Source: a bacterium
GTDB lineage: Bacteria > Myxococcota_A > Bradymonadia > UBA7976 > UBA1532
Direction of reading: 5' to 3'
Length of the DNA stretch: 64,000 bases
Assembly: GCA_030426085.1 (NCBI GenBank)
Contig: JAUHYW010000022.1
Coordinates: 60,019 to 124,018 of the forward strand
Part shown: positions 26,593 to 34,554 of the stretch, piece by piece
Numbering within the stretch: position 1 is the stretch's first letter
Layout: each line of letters starts with the position of its first letter
Made by a program: the position numbers and the translations under genes
Notes under the pieces: generated by a model
Seen by the model: only the letters and a program-made list of their open reading frames with translations
Database searches by the model: none
Told to the model about the DNA's origin: nothing

Positions 26593-27525
26593 TCACCCGC
26601 CGCCGACGGGCGCGGCCATCTCGGGGGGCAGCGGCGCCTCGAACCCCAGATCGCGGGCCCCGAGGCGCAGGGCGAGGCGGTGGGCGTGCAGCAGGCAGCG
26701 GGGGGCGCCGCCGGGGCGCCAGCCGTGGCCATAGAGCGCGTCGCCGGCGATGGGGTGCCCCGCGTGGGCGAGGTGCACCCGGAGCTGGTGGGTGCGGCCG
26801 GTGATCGGGCGGCAGTCGAGCCACGCCCGGCCCTCGGACCGGCGCACGACCTCGAACCGGCTCTCGCTGTGGGGCTCTGCCTCGCCGGTGGGGTCGAGCG
26901 CGAAGCGGGCGTGGCTGGGGTGGCTCACCCGCACCATGCGCCCGGCGACGGTGAACCGGTCGGTGGCGGGGGCCGGCTCGACCACCGCCCGGTAGGTCTT
27001 GCCCACCCGCCGGGCCCGGAAGAGCCGGTGCAGCCGGGCGGCGAGGGTGCCGGTGCGGGCGAAGAGCACCACCCCGCTCGTCTGCCGGTCGAGCCGGTGC
27101 ACCGCGCGCCAGCCGGGGTCCCCGAGGGCCTCGCGGGCCGCCTCTTCGAGCCCGATGCGGGCGCTGGCCCGGGTGCCGTGCATCGGCAGCCACGCCGGCT
27201 TGTCCAGCGCGGCGAGGTCGCCGTCGAGCGCGAGCACCCGCTCGGGGCCGAAGGGCCGGGTCTCGGGCTCGGCGGTGAAGGCGTACAGCGCGACCTCGGC
27301 GCCGGCCGGCAGCGGCTCGCCGGGGCGCGGCCGGCGCCGGTCGACCCACAGGCCGCCGTGCCACAGCACCCGCTCCCAGGCGGCGGGGTCGAGCCCGGCC
27401 CGGGCGCGGGCCTCGGCCGCGAAGTGATCCCAGCAGCGCGGGGCGCCGAGGGTCCACCGCTCGACGCGCACCCGGGGGTCGAAGCGATCGGCGTCGGGCG
27501 GCCGGGGGGCGAGGCCGTCGGTCAT
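26593..27525 (-). CDS. RluA-family pseudouridine synthase
   Basis: This 310-residue cytoplasmic RNA-modifying enzyme converts uridine to pseudouridine in rRNA or tRNA. The catalytic motif HRLDRQTSG (active Asp) lies near residue 130, preceded by LDKPAWLPMHG and followed by KTYRAVV and GRTHQLRVHLAHAGHPIAGDALYG, all diagnostic of the RluA family. The N-terminal 80 residues, including PGEPLPAGAEVALY, are consistent with a small S4-like or degenerate RNA-binding lead. Target site cannot be assigned. The ATG overlaps the Nudix stop by ATGA (27522-27525), so it is the third, coupled gene of an operon with the Nudix protein and the multiheme cytochrome. Confidence 0.9.
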   Translation of the reverse strand: MTDGLAPRPPDADRFDPRVRVERWTLGAPRCWDHFAAEARARAGLDPAAWERVLWHGGLWVDRRRPRPGEPLPAGAEVALYAFTAEPETRPFGPERVLALDGDLAALDKPAWLPMHGTRASARIGLEEAAREALGDPGWRAVHRLDRQTSGVVLFARTGTLAARLHRLFRARRVGKTYRAVVEPAPATDRFTVAGRMVRVSHPSHARFALDPTGEAEPHSESRFEVVRRSEGRAWLDCRPITGRTHQLRVHLAHAGHPIAGDALYGHGWRPGGAPRCLLHAHRLALRLGARDLGFEAPLPPEMAAPVGGG

Positions 27526-28265
27526 CCCCCGCCCCGGCGCACGAAGCGATACACCGCCGCCGGCCGGCGCGAGGTCCGCCGCTTGCCGGGGGCCCGCTCG
27601 ACGACCCCGTCGTCTTCGAGGCGCTTGAACCGCCGCCGGAAGTTCGAGGCGTCGTAGGGCTCGCCCTTGATCGCCTCGTGCACCGCCCGCAGCTCGGCGA
27701 CGGTGAAGGTCGGCGGCACCAGGTCGAAGGCGATCGGGGCGGAGTCCAGCTTGCCCCGGATGCGCTCGACGGCGGCGTCGACGATGCGGTCGTGGTCGAA
27801 GGCGAGCGCGGCGGGCCGCTCGTGGCCCACCGAGATCCAGCGGACCTCGGCCGCGTCGCTGCCGGCGGTCACGAACGGTGCCAGATCGGGCCGGATGAGG
27901 GCGTACCACGCCACCGAGATCACCCGCATCCGGGGGTCGCGGTCGGGCGCGCCGAAGGTGTAGAGCTGCTCGAGGAAGACCGCGTCCCGGGGCAGGCCGG
28001 TCTCTTCGGCCAGCTCCCGGTGGGCGGCGTCGAGCAGGCTCTCGCCCCGGTCGTCGAAGCCGTCGCCCACCCGCACGAAGCCGCCCGGCAGGGCCCACGC
28101 CCCGGCGTAGGGGGGGCGCTCGCGGCGCACGAGCAGCAGCTTCAGGTCGCTGTCCTGCACGGTGAGGACGGCCAGATCGACCGTCACCGAGGGCCGGCCG
28201 AACCGGTCGATCCGCGCCCGGTAGCCTTCGAGGAAGGCTCGCTCGTCGTCGGGCGGCGGCTTCAC
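27522..28265 (-). CDS. Nudix hydrolase-domain protein with C-terminal winged helix (NrtR-like)
   Basis: The product (247 residues) has the NrtR architecture: a Nudix domain followed by a DNA-binding winged helix. The Nudix box is intact, with GFDDRGE, seven residues, then RELAEETG. From about residue 170 the region FTVAELRAVHEAI, YDASNFRRRFKRLEDDGVVE and PAAVYRF matches the NrtR winged helix. NrtR proteins regulate NAD-related genes and bind ADP-ribose; no such gene is adjacent, and the intact box means it could also be an active hydrolase. The GTG start overlaps the cytochrome gene stop by GTGA at 28262-28265, so the two are coupled. Confidence 0.85.
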   Translation of the reverse strand: MKPPPDDERAFLEGYRARIDRFGRPSVTVDLAVLTVQDSDLKLLLVRRERPPYAGAWALPGGFVRVGDGFDDRGESLLDAAHRELAEETGLPRDAVFLEQLYTFGAPDRDPRMRVISVAWYALIRPDLAPFVTAGSDAAEVRWISVGHERPAALAFDHDRIVDAAVERIRGKLDSAPIAFDLVPPTFTVAELRAVHEAIKGEPYDASNFRRRFKRLEDDGVVERAPGKRRTSRRPAAVYRFVRRGGG

Positions 28266-29653
28266 CGGGGCACGCACCACGCTTCGCGGCCGGCCAGGGG
28301 GGTGACCCGCAGGGTGGCGGCGTCCAGGGTCCAGGTGAGGGCCGAGCCGGCGAGGTCGAAGGTCGGGATCGCGGCCCGCACCGCCGGGGCGAGGTCGCCG
28401 GTCTCGACCAGCCCGTCGAGCACCTCGAGCCCCATCGGGCGCATGCGCAGCCGCAGGTCGACGCGGTCGGGGGTCTCGCCGATCACGAGGTAGCGCCGCC
28501 CGACGTGGGGGTTGACGTAGCCCGGGCTGCCGGGGGGCACCAGCGTCGGGCTGGGGAGCTGCACCGGCTCGGTGCGCGCGATCTCCCAGAACATGTGGGC
28601 CACCTCGCCCTCGGCGTCGTAGCCGGTCTCGCTCAGCAGCCACAGGTCGGGGTCGGGCAGGTAGCGCACCGGCTCGCCGTCGGCGACCACCCCCGAGCTG
28701 TAGACCGTCTCGCCCCCGGCCCGGGCCACCAGCTCGACCCACAGCCGGCGGTCGTGGGTCGCGCCGGACGGGATCGAGTGCCCCGCGGTGAGGTTCTCGA
28801 GGTAGACCTCGACCTCGGCCCCGCCCGCCCGGGGCACGACGCACACCTCGGCGACGATCATCGGGTCCAGCTCCCGCTGCACCAGCGCCCGCTGGGCGTC
28901 GGCCTCGGGGAAGGGGGTCAGCGCCACGTCGACCCCGGGCATCGAGTGGTCGTGGTGCCGGCGGATGGGGGCCCCGTCGACCTCGGCGATCCGGGCCCGG
29001 CGGCCGGGCATGTGGCAGTCGTTGCAGGTGGTCCGCTGGGTCGGGTCGTCGCTGTTGAACGGGCTGTCGAGCCACTCGGTGTAGGTCCGCTCGAGGTGCA
29101 CCCCCCGGGGGGTCACGATGTCGTGGCAGCTCCCGCACAGCGCCGCCGAGCGGGGGTCGTGCCGGTCGTGCAGCGGGCTGTAGGCCATCGCGTGGCCCCC
29201 GGCCTGGATCGGGTCGTCGACCCCGCCCCGCATCACCCCGTCGCCGGCCAGCCGCAGGGGGTTGTTGTGGGTGCCTTCGATCGCGTCGACGGTGTGGCAG
29301 AAGACACAGGTGACCCCCCGCAGGTGGGGCGGCACCCCGTCGAGGTCGGTGCCGTCGGTCGTCAGCCCCAGCCGCAGGGCCATCGGGGCGTGGCACTGCA
29401 CGCAGAAGTCGCCCAGGGCCCCGTCGGTCTCCCGCTGCCCGCGGGCGTTCATCGCCCGGAAGACCGGATCTTCGGCGGCGTAGGCGTGCATGCTGCCCCG
29501 CCACTCGCGGTAGTGGGTCGGGTGGCAGTCGGCGCAGGCGGCGGGGTCGAGCAGCTCCTCGGCGCTCAGCACCGGCGCCGGCTCGTCATCGCAGGCGAGC
29601 AGGGGCAGGGCGATGAGCAGCAGGGTCAGCGGGGCTCGGGCGGCGCGACGCAT
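28262..29653 (-). CDS. Five-heme cytochrome c lipoprotein
   Basis: The 463-residue periplasmic or outer-membrane redox protein has a signal peptide ending in lipobox PLLAC (Cys about 21). Five CxxCH heme c motifs are present: CADCH, CVQCH, CVFCH, CGSCH and CNDCH, all within the first 230 residues. This resembles the cytochrome c554/multiheme CxxCH-protein group. The C-terminal half lacks heme motifs and looks beta-rich (EVEVYLENLTAGHSIPSG, a segment common in multiheme proteins of this type). It could act in electron transfer to a nitrogen or sulfur compound or an acceptor outside the cell; no partner enzyme is adjacent. The CcmH/CcmI-like genes near 60250 would serve its maturation. It leads a coupled operon with Nudix and RluA-type genes. 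Confidence 0.9.
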   Translation of the reverse strand: MRRAARAPLTLLLIALPLLACDDEPAPVLSAEELLDPAACADCHPTHYREWRGSMHAYAAEDPVFRAMNARGQRETDGALGDFCVQCHAPMALRLGLTTDGTDLDGVPPHLRGVTCVFCHTVDAIEGTHNNPLRLAGDGVMRGGVDDPIQAGGHAMAYSPLHDRHDPRSAALCGSCHDIVTPRGVHLERTYTEWLDSPFNSDDPTQRTTCNDCHMPGRRARIAEVDGAPIRRHHDHSMPGVDVALTPFPEADAQRALVQRELDPMIVAEVCVVPRAGGAEVEVYLENLTAGHSIPSGATHDRRLWVELVARAGGETVYSSGVVADGEPVRYLPDPDLWLLSETGYDAEGEVAHMFWEIARTEPVQLPSPTLVPPGSPGYVNPHVGRRYLVIGETPDRVDLRLRMRPMGLEVLDGLVETGDLAPAVRAAIPTFDLAGSALTWTLDAATLRVTPLAGREAWCVPR

Positions 29654-29772
29654 CGGGTACTTGGATACCAGATCGGGCCGGAGGTCGCCCGCCCGCCGGG
29701 CGCCCCCTGGCGCGGCGGGGCCGATCGGTGCATCCTGCGGCGTCCGCGACCACCCCAGACGCCGGAGGACCC

Positions 29773-31890
29773 ATGCGCCGGACAGCCCCCTTCATCGCGC
29801 TCGGCCTGAGCCTCGCCGCCTGCGGCGGCAGCCCCGCGCCTCAACCCGAGGCGTCGGCCGAGAAGCCCGCCGAGGAGACGCCGATGACCGCCGAGACCCG
29901 CCCCGAAGACTCGCTCATCCCCCGGGCCGTGCTGTTCGGCAACCCCGAGCGGGCCGCGGTGCGCCTCAGCCCCGACGGTGAGCACCTCGCCTGGCTCGCC
30001 CCCCACAACGACGTGCTCAACGTCTGGGTGGCCCCGGTGGCCGACCTCGCCGCGGCCAGGCCGGTCACCGACGACGCCAAGCGGGGCATCCGCATCTACC
30101 AGTGGGCCCACGACGACACGCACCTGCTCTACCTCCAGGATGTCGGCGGCGACGAGAACTGGCACGTCTACAAGGTCGAGCTGAGCACGCTGAAGACGAC
30201 CGACCTGACCCCGCTCGAGGGGGCCCGGGCCCAGCTCGAGGGCGTCAGCGACCAGAAGCCGGGCACGGTGCTCGTCAGCCACAACGCCCGCAACAAGCAG
30301 CTCTTCGACCTGTTCGAGGTCGACCTGGCCAGCGGCGAGTCGAAGCTGATCTTCCAGAACGACGCCGGCTTCATCGGCTACGTGACCGACCGCCAGCTCC
30401 GGCCGCGCTTCGTGCAGCGGTTCCAGCCCGACGGCTCGATGGCGTGGTTCGAGATGGCCGACGGCGCGCCGAAGGCCGAGCCGTGGCTGACCATCGCCCA
30501 GGCCGACTCGATGACCACCGGGGTGGCCGGCTTCGACGCCAGCGGCGAGACGCTCTACCTGCTCGACAGCCGCGATCGGGACACCGGGGCTTTCTTCACG
30601 GTGAACCTGAAGACCGGCGAGAAGGCCCTGGTCGGCGAGGACCCCAAGGCCGACGTCAGCGACGTGCTCGCCCACCCGACGACCGGCGTGATCCAGGCGT
30701 GGTCGTCGAACTACACCCGGGTCGACTGGCGCTTCACCGATCCGGCGGTCAAGGCCGACTTCGAGGTGCTCGCCGGGGTCGCCCGGGGCGAGATCGAGGT
30801 CACCAGCCGCACGCTGGACGACAAGACCTGGACGGTGGCGTTCATCGGCGACGACGGCCCGGTGCAGTATTATCTGTACGACCGCGCGGCCAAGAAGGCG
30901 ACGTTCCTCTTCGTCAACCGGCCGGCGCTGACCGACGAGACCCTGGCCCGGATGTACCCCGCGGTCATCGACGCCCGCGACGGCCTGAAGCTGGTCAGCT
31001 ACTACACCCTGCCCCCCGAGGTGGACCAGAAGGGCAAGGCCGAGAAGCCGCTGCCGATGGTGCTGATGGTGCACGGCGGCCCCTGGGCCCGGGATTCGTG
31101 GGGCTACGACCCCTACCATCAGTGGCTGGCCGACCGGGGCTACGCGGTGATGTCGGTGAACTTCCGGGGCTCGACCGGCTTCGGCAAGACCTTCGTCAAC
31201 GCCGGCGACAAGGAGTGGGCCGGCAAGATGCACGACGACCTGCTCGACGCGGTGAAGTGGGCCGTCGACCAGGGCATCGCCAAGAAAGACCAGGTGGCGA
31301 TCATGGGCGGCTCGTACGGGGGCTACGCGACCCTGGTCGGGCTGACCTTCACCCCCGACGCCTTCGCCTGCGGGGTCGACATCGTCGGGCCGAGCAACAT
31401 CCGCACGCTGCTGTCGACCATCCCCCCCTACTGGGCCCCGATGGTCGAGCTGTTCAAGCAGCGGGTGGGCGACCACACCACCGACGAGGGCAAGGCGTTC
31501 CTCGACGCCCGTTCGCCGCTGACGAAGGTCGACGCGATCAAGAAGCCGCTGCTCATCGGGCAGGGGGCCAACGACCCCCGGGTCAAGCAGAGCGAGAGCG
31601 ATCAGATCGTCGAGGCGATGCAGAAGAAGGGCATCCCGGTGGCCTACGTGCTCTTCCCGGACGAGGGCCACGGCTTCGCCCGGCCCCAGAACCGGCTGGC
31701 GTTCAACGCGGTGACCGAGAAGTTCCTCCAGACGTGCCTCGGCGGCCGCTCGGAGCCCATCGGAGAGGCGTTCGAGGGCAGCTCGATCCAGATGCCGGCG
31801 GGGGTCGAGGTGGTCGAGGGCGTGGCCGGCAAGCTGCCGAAGCCGCCCGCCGCCGAGAAGCCCGCCGCCGAGGAGCCTGCGGCGAAGTAG
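29773..31890 (+). CDS. S9-family prolyl oligopeptidase-type lipoprotein peptidase
   Basis: This is a 705-residue exported serine peptidase. The lipobox is LSLAAC (Cys about 17). A seven-bladed propeller-like N-terminal half covers about residues 45-400, with repeated [15 protein letters not shown] and [16 protein letters not shown] strands. The C-terminal alpha/beta-hydrolase holds the catalytic Ser in GGSYGG, the Asp in GQGANDPRV and the His in DEGHGF. The last 30 residues are an Ala/Pro/Glu/Lys tail that is probably disordered. GGAGGA precedes the ATG. It would cut short peptides in the periplasm or at the cell surface, useful in a protein-feeding lifestyle. It is a single-gene unit facing a VOC gene. 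Confidence 0.93.
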   Translation: MRRTAPFIALGLSLAACGGSPAPQPEASAEKPAEETPMTAETRPEDSLIPRAVLFGNPERAAVRLSPDGEHLAWLAPHNDVLNVWVAPVADLAAARPVTDDAKRGIRIYQWAHDDTHLLYLQDVGGDENWHVYKVELSTLKTTDLTPLEGARAQLEGVSDQKPGTVLVSHNARNKQLFDLFEVDLASGESKLIFQNDAGFIGYVTDRQLRPRFVQRFQPDGSMAWFEMADGAPKAEPWLTIAQADSMTTGVAGFDASGETLYLLDSRDRDTGAFFTVNLKTGEKALVGEDPKADVSDVLAHPTTGVIQAWSSNYTRVDWRFTDPAVKADFEVLAGVARGEIEVTSRTLDDKTWTVAFIGDDGPVQYYLYDRAAKKATFLFVNRPALTDETLARMYPAVIDARDGLKLVSYYTLPPEVDQKGKAEKPLPMVLMVHGGPWARDSWGYDPYHQWLADRGYAVMSVNFRGSTGFGKTFVNAGDKEWAGKMHDDLLDAVKWAVDQGIAKKDQVAIMGGSYGGYATLVGLTFTPDAFACGVDIVGPSNIRTLLSTIPPYWAPMVELFKQRVGDHTTDEGKAFLDARSPLTKVDAIKKPLLIGQGANDPRVKQSESDQIVEAMQKKGIPVAYVLFPDEGHGFARPQNRLAFNAVTEKFLQTCLGGRSEPIGEAFEGSSIQMPAGVEVVEGVAGKLPKPPAAEKPAAEEPAAK

Positions 31891-31897
31891 GCCCGGC

Positions 31898-32278
31898 TCA
31901 GCCCGCCTCGGACCCGCCCGCTTCGGGCCCGGCCGGCGGGGGGCCGATCAGCGCGATCAGCCCCCCGAACGGATCGCGCAGCTTCTGCATGCTCATCGCG
32001 CCCAGCTCGAGCAGCGGCCCGTCGGCCGTCGCGCCGGCCTGCACGAACAGGCCCCGGGCGCCGACGAGGTCGTCGACGGTGAACCAGGCCCAGACCGCGC
32101 CGTCGTCGGGCGGGCTCGGGTTCTGCTCGGCGGGCAGGAACGCCAGGTCGATCGGGTCGAAGCGGATGCGGGCCACCCGGGGCCGGGGCCGCTCGATGGG
32201 GCAGCCGAGCACCCCCGCGTACCATTCGGCGGCGGCGTCGGGGTCGGCGCACCACAGACTCTGGAAGCCATCCTGCAT
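31898..32278 (-). CDS. VOC-superfamily (glyoxalase/bleomycin-resistance-like) protein
   Basis: This 126-residue cytoplasmic protein has one VOC fold, two beta-alpha-beta-beta-beta modules, evident from the ADPDAAAEWYAGVLGCPIE start and the AWFTVDDLVGARGLFVQAG and DPFGGLIALI blocks in the second half. The family includes lyases, dioxygenases and antibiotic-binding proteins. The usual metal-ligand His and Glu are not obvious (the first module has LWCAD rather than H), so it may be a non-metal binder. The start is ATG 32278; a -10-like TACACC ends six bases upstream. The stop is seven bases from the convergent S9 gene. Confidence 0.8.
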   Translation of the reverse strand: MQDGFQSLWCADPDAAAEWYAGVLGCPIERPRPRVARIRFDPIDLAFLPAEQNPSPPDDGAVWAWFTVDDLVGARGLFVQAGATADGPLLELGAMSMQKLRDPFGGLIALIGPPPAGPEAGGSEAG

Positions 32279-32284
32279 CGGCCC

Positions 32285-32313
32285 GGTGTACGTCGCCCGG
32301 CGCCGCGGCGCAA
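32285..32313 (-). promoter_or_regulatory. Candidate leaderless-type promoter of the VOC gene
   Basis: On the minus strand TTGCGC (32313-32308) and TACACC (32290-32285) are 17 bases apart, with the -10 ending six bases before ATG 32278. A direct repeat CGGTTGCGCC occurs twice at the -35. Confidence 0.35.
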
Positions 32314-32413
32314 CCGGGCGCAACCGGCGAGCCGGATCGCGCGTCTGGTAGTCGGCCCGTGTGGGGCCGCATCGGACGACGAAACCGCAACCGCAACCAG
32401 CAAGGACGAACCC

Positions 32414-32890
32414 ATGACGATCGAGGTCGGAGACCGCCTGCCCGCCATCGAACTGCACGAGGGCAACCCCGGCAACCGGGTCGACATCGCCCAGCTCTTC
32501 GCCGGCAAGAAGGGCGTGCTCTTCGCGGTGCCCGGCGCCTTCACCCCCGGCTGCTCGAAGACCCACCTGCCGGGCTACGTGAGCGACGCTGAGGCCATCA
32601 AGGGCAAGGGGGTCGACGAGATCGTGTGCGTGGCGGTCAACGACGCCTTCGTGATGGACGCCTGGGGCAAGGATCAGGGCGCTGAGGGCAAGGTGCGCAT
32701 GCTGGCCGATCCGGCGGCCGAGTTCACCAAGGCCATCGGGCTCGACGTGGACGCGGCGGTGCTCGGCGGCACCCGCTCGAAGCGCTACTCGATGATCGTG
32801 GAGGACGGCGAGGTCAAGGCGCTCAACGTCGAGCCGGACGGCTTCGGCCTGTCGTGCAGCCTGTCGGGCGGGGTGCTCGAGCAGCTCTGA
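32414..32890 (+). CDS. Prx5-type atypical 2-Cys peroxiredoxin
   Basis: The product is a 158-residue cytoplasmic thiol peroxidase reducing hydrogen peroxide and organic hydroperoxides. The peroxidatic Cys is C47 in PGAFTPGCSKTHLPGY, nearly identical to the human PRDX5 motif, and a resolving Cys is C148 (GLSCSLSG), matching the intramolecular disulfide of Prx5. Length and the late AVNDAFVMDAWG block also fit. It has no signal peptide. AAGGA precedes ATG 32414. It converges on the DsbA-like gene, with which it shares thiol chemistry but not a transcript. Confidence 0.95.
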   Translation: MTIEVGDRLPAIELHEGNPGNRVDIAQLFAGKKGVLFAVPGAFTPGCSKTHLPGYVSDAEAIKGKGVDEIVCVAVNDAFVMDAWGKDQGAEGKVRMLADPAAEFTKAIGLDVDAAVLGGTRSKRYSMIVEDGEVKALNVEPDGFGLSCSLSGGVLEQL

Positions 32891-32905
32891 GCTGCGGGCG
32901 GGGGG

Positions 32906-33757
32906 CTACTTCTTCTTCTTCCCGCCCTCTTCACCGGCCTTGGCGAGCTGGGCCCGGATGTACTTCGCGAGGGCCTCGGGCGTCTTCGGCTCGATGTACA
33001 GCCGGCCGTTGATGTAGATCGTCGGCGTGCCGCTGAGGTTGGCCGCGATCGCCTCTTTGCGGTCGCGCTCGATCTGGGCGTAGAGCGCCTGGTCTTCCAT
33101 GTCCTTCTTGAAGCGCTCGACGTTGAGCCCCAGCTCGGTGGCGAACTCGACGAAGCGGGCCGGGCTCAGGCTGCCCTGGTTCTGGAAGATCAGGTCGTGC
33201 ATCTGCCAGAAGCGCCCCTGGCGGTGGGCGGCGAGCGTGGCCCGGGCGGCGGCGTGGCTGTGGGCGTGATGCCCGAGCGGGAACTGCTTGAAGTAGACCG
33301 CCACGTCGTCGGGGAACTGCTTGGCCACCCCGGCGACGGTGTCCTTCATCAGCGCGCAGTGGGGGCATTCGAAGTCGGCGAACTCGACGAGCACCACCTT
33401 GGCGTCGGCCGGGCCCTTGCGGGGGGTGTCGCTCAGGTCGAACGTGTAGTGGATGTGGTCTTCGAGGTACTTGCGCACGACCGCCTCGCGCACCTGCTCC
33501 AGCCCCAGCCCGTCGCGCAGCTTGTCCGCGCCGAAGCCGGCCAGCTCGGTGGCCGCGGGGCAGCTCTTGGCCTTGATGCAGTCGAGCAGGCTCTTCTGGG
33601 TGTCGCAGGGGCAGGCGCCCTCGCTCATCAGGGTGGAGAGCGCGCCGACCTCCCCGGCGTCGAGATCGGTGACGTCGACCCCGGGCAGCGGCCCCTGGGC
33701 GTGGGCTGCGAGCGGCAGCAGCAGGACGGCGGCGAGGATCGGCAGTGCACGGGACAT
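32906..33757 (-). CDS. Periplasmic DsbA/DsbC-like thiol-disulfide oxidoreductase
   Basis: The 283-residue exported protein has a signal peptide (cleavage after AAHA, about residue 20), a leader region with several Cys (EGACPCDTQKSLLDCIKAKSCP, residues near 47-67), and a thioredoxin-like DsbA domain. The active site is CPHC (C131-C134) in FADFECPHC, with cis-Pro in SGTPTIYING, as in DsbA-type proteins. A C-terminal KKKK tail is unusual. It forms or shuffles disulfides in secreted proteins, and the window is rich in Cys-rich lipoproteins that would need it. AGGAG is nine bases before the chosen ATG; a longer upstream frame has no conserved sequence. Confidence 0.9.
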   Translation of the reverse strand: MSRALPILAAVLLLPLAAHAQGPLPGVDVTDLDAGEVGALSTLMSEGACPCDTQKSLLDCIKAKSCPAATELAGFGADKLRDGLGLEQVREAVVRKYLEDHIHYTFDLSDTPRKGPADAKVVLVEFADFECPHCALMKDTVAGVAKQFPDDVAVYFKQFPLGHHAHSHAAARATLAAHRQGRFWQMHDLIFQNQGSLSPARFVEFATELGLNVERFKKDMEDQALYAQIERDRKEAIAANLSGTPTIYINGRLYIEPKTPEALAKYIRAQLAKAGEEGGKKKK

Positions 33758-33849
33758 CGGTCGTCTCCTGGGTCGGCTCGAGAGCGGGCTCGGCATGGGT
33801 TCGCCCCCCCGGTCGAGCGTCGGGGCACGGTATTCAGCGGGTGTCGGGC

Positions 33850-33878
33850 TTGTCAACCGCGCGGGCCGGTGCAAAGCT
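33850..33878 (+). promoter_or_regulatory. Candidate leaderless-type promoter of the TPR gene
   Basis: TTGTCA (33850-33855) matches five of six -35 bases; after 17 bases comes a weak -10, AAAGCT (33873-33878), ending seven bases before ATG 33886. The spacing repeats what is seen at four other starts. Confidence 0.35.
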
Positions 33879-33885
33879 GCCCGCC

Positions 33886-34539
33886 ATGCGCACCTTCGCC
33901 CTGTGCACCCTCTTCGCCGTCGCCGCCCCGTCGGCGGTGGCCCACGCCGCCCCCGCGCTCGACGACGCCCTCGGCCCCGAGACGGTGATGCCCCCGGCCG
34001 CCGAGCGGGTCCGGTGGACCGCCCCCCCGCCGCTGCCGGCCGCCGACGAGACCCTCGACCCGGCGCAGCTCGCCGGTGATCCGGACATGTTCGGGCGCTT
34101 CATCGAGGCCAACCCCGACCGGCTGGATGTCGACCTGATGCAGCCCGAGGTGGCGCTGACCCTGGCCCAGATCCTGTTGCGCGGTGATCGCACCTTCCTC
34201 GCCGAGAAGCTGCTGCACGACGCCGCCCGCAAGTGGCCCGAGCGGGTGGATCTCGCCCGGGGGCACGGGCGGGTGCTCGTCAGCCTGGGGCGGCCCGAGG
34301 CCGCGCTGCGGGTGCTGCGGCCGGCGGTGCAGCGCTCGCCGGGTGATCCGGCGCTGCGCTATCTGATCGGGCGGGCGCTGCTCTCGCTGCCCCGCAGCCG
34401 GGCCAACGAGGAGGCGGCGGTCCGGGCGCTGGAGGCGGTGGTCGAGATCGACCCCGGCTACCGCGACCCCGAGGGGGTCACCGCGGCCGACATCAGGCAG
34501 GTCGCCGAGCGCATCCGCGCGCAGATGGCGCCCCGCTGA
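33886..34539 (+). CDS. Exported protein with TPR-like repeats
   Basis: The 217-residue product has a signal peptide of about 22 residues ending HAAP. The segment of residues 80-170 has helix pairs typical of tetratricopeptide repeats, for example ILLRGDRTFLAEKLLHDAARKWPE and HGRVLVSLGRPEAALRVLRPAVQRSPGDPALRY with conserved A/G/P positions. Such periplasmic TPR proteins bind partner proteins. There is no lipobox. No ribosome site is visible before ATG 33886, and the -10-like box seven bases upstream suggests a leaderless message. It converges with the VWA/MYXO-CTERM gene, whose stop is 15 bases away. Confidence 0.75.
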   Translation: MRTFALCTLFAVAAPSAVAHAAPALDDALGPETVMPPAAERVRWTAPPPLPAADETLDPAQLAGDPDMFGRFIEANPDRLDVDLMQPEVALTLAQILLRGDRTFLAEKLLHDAARKWPERVDLARGHGRVLVSLGRPEAALRVLRPAVQRSPGDPALRYLIGRALLSLPRSRANEEAAVRALEAVVEIDPGYRDPEGVTAADIRQVAERIRAQMAPR

Positions 34540-34554
34540 GCGGTCGCCCTGCGC

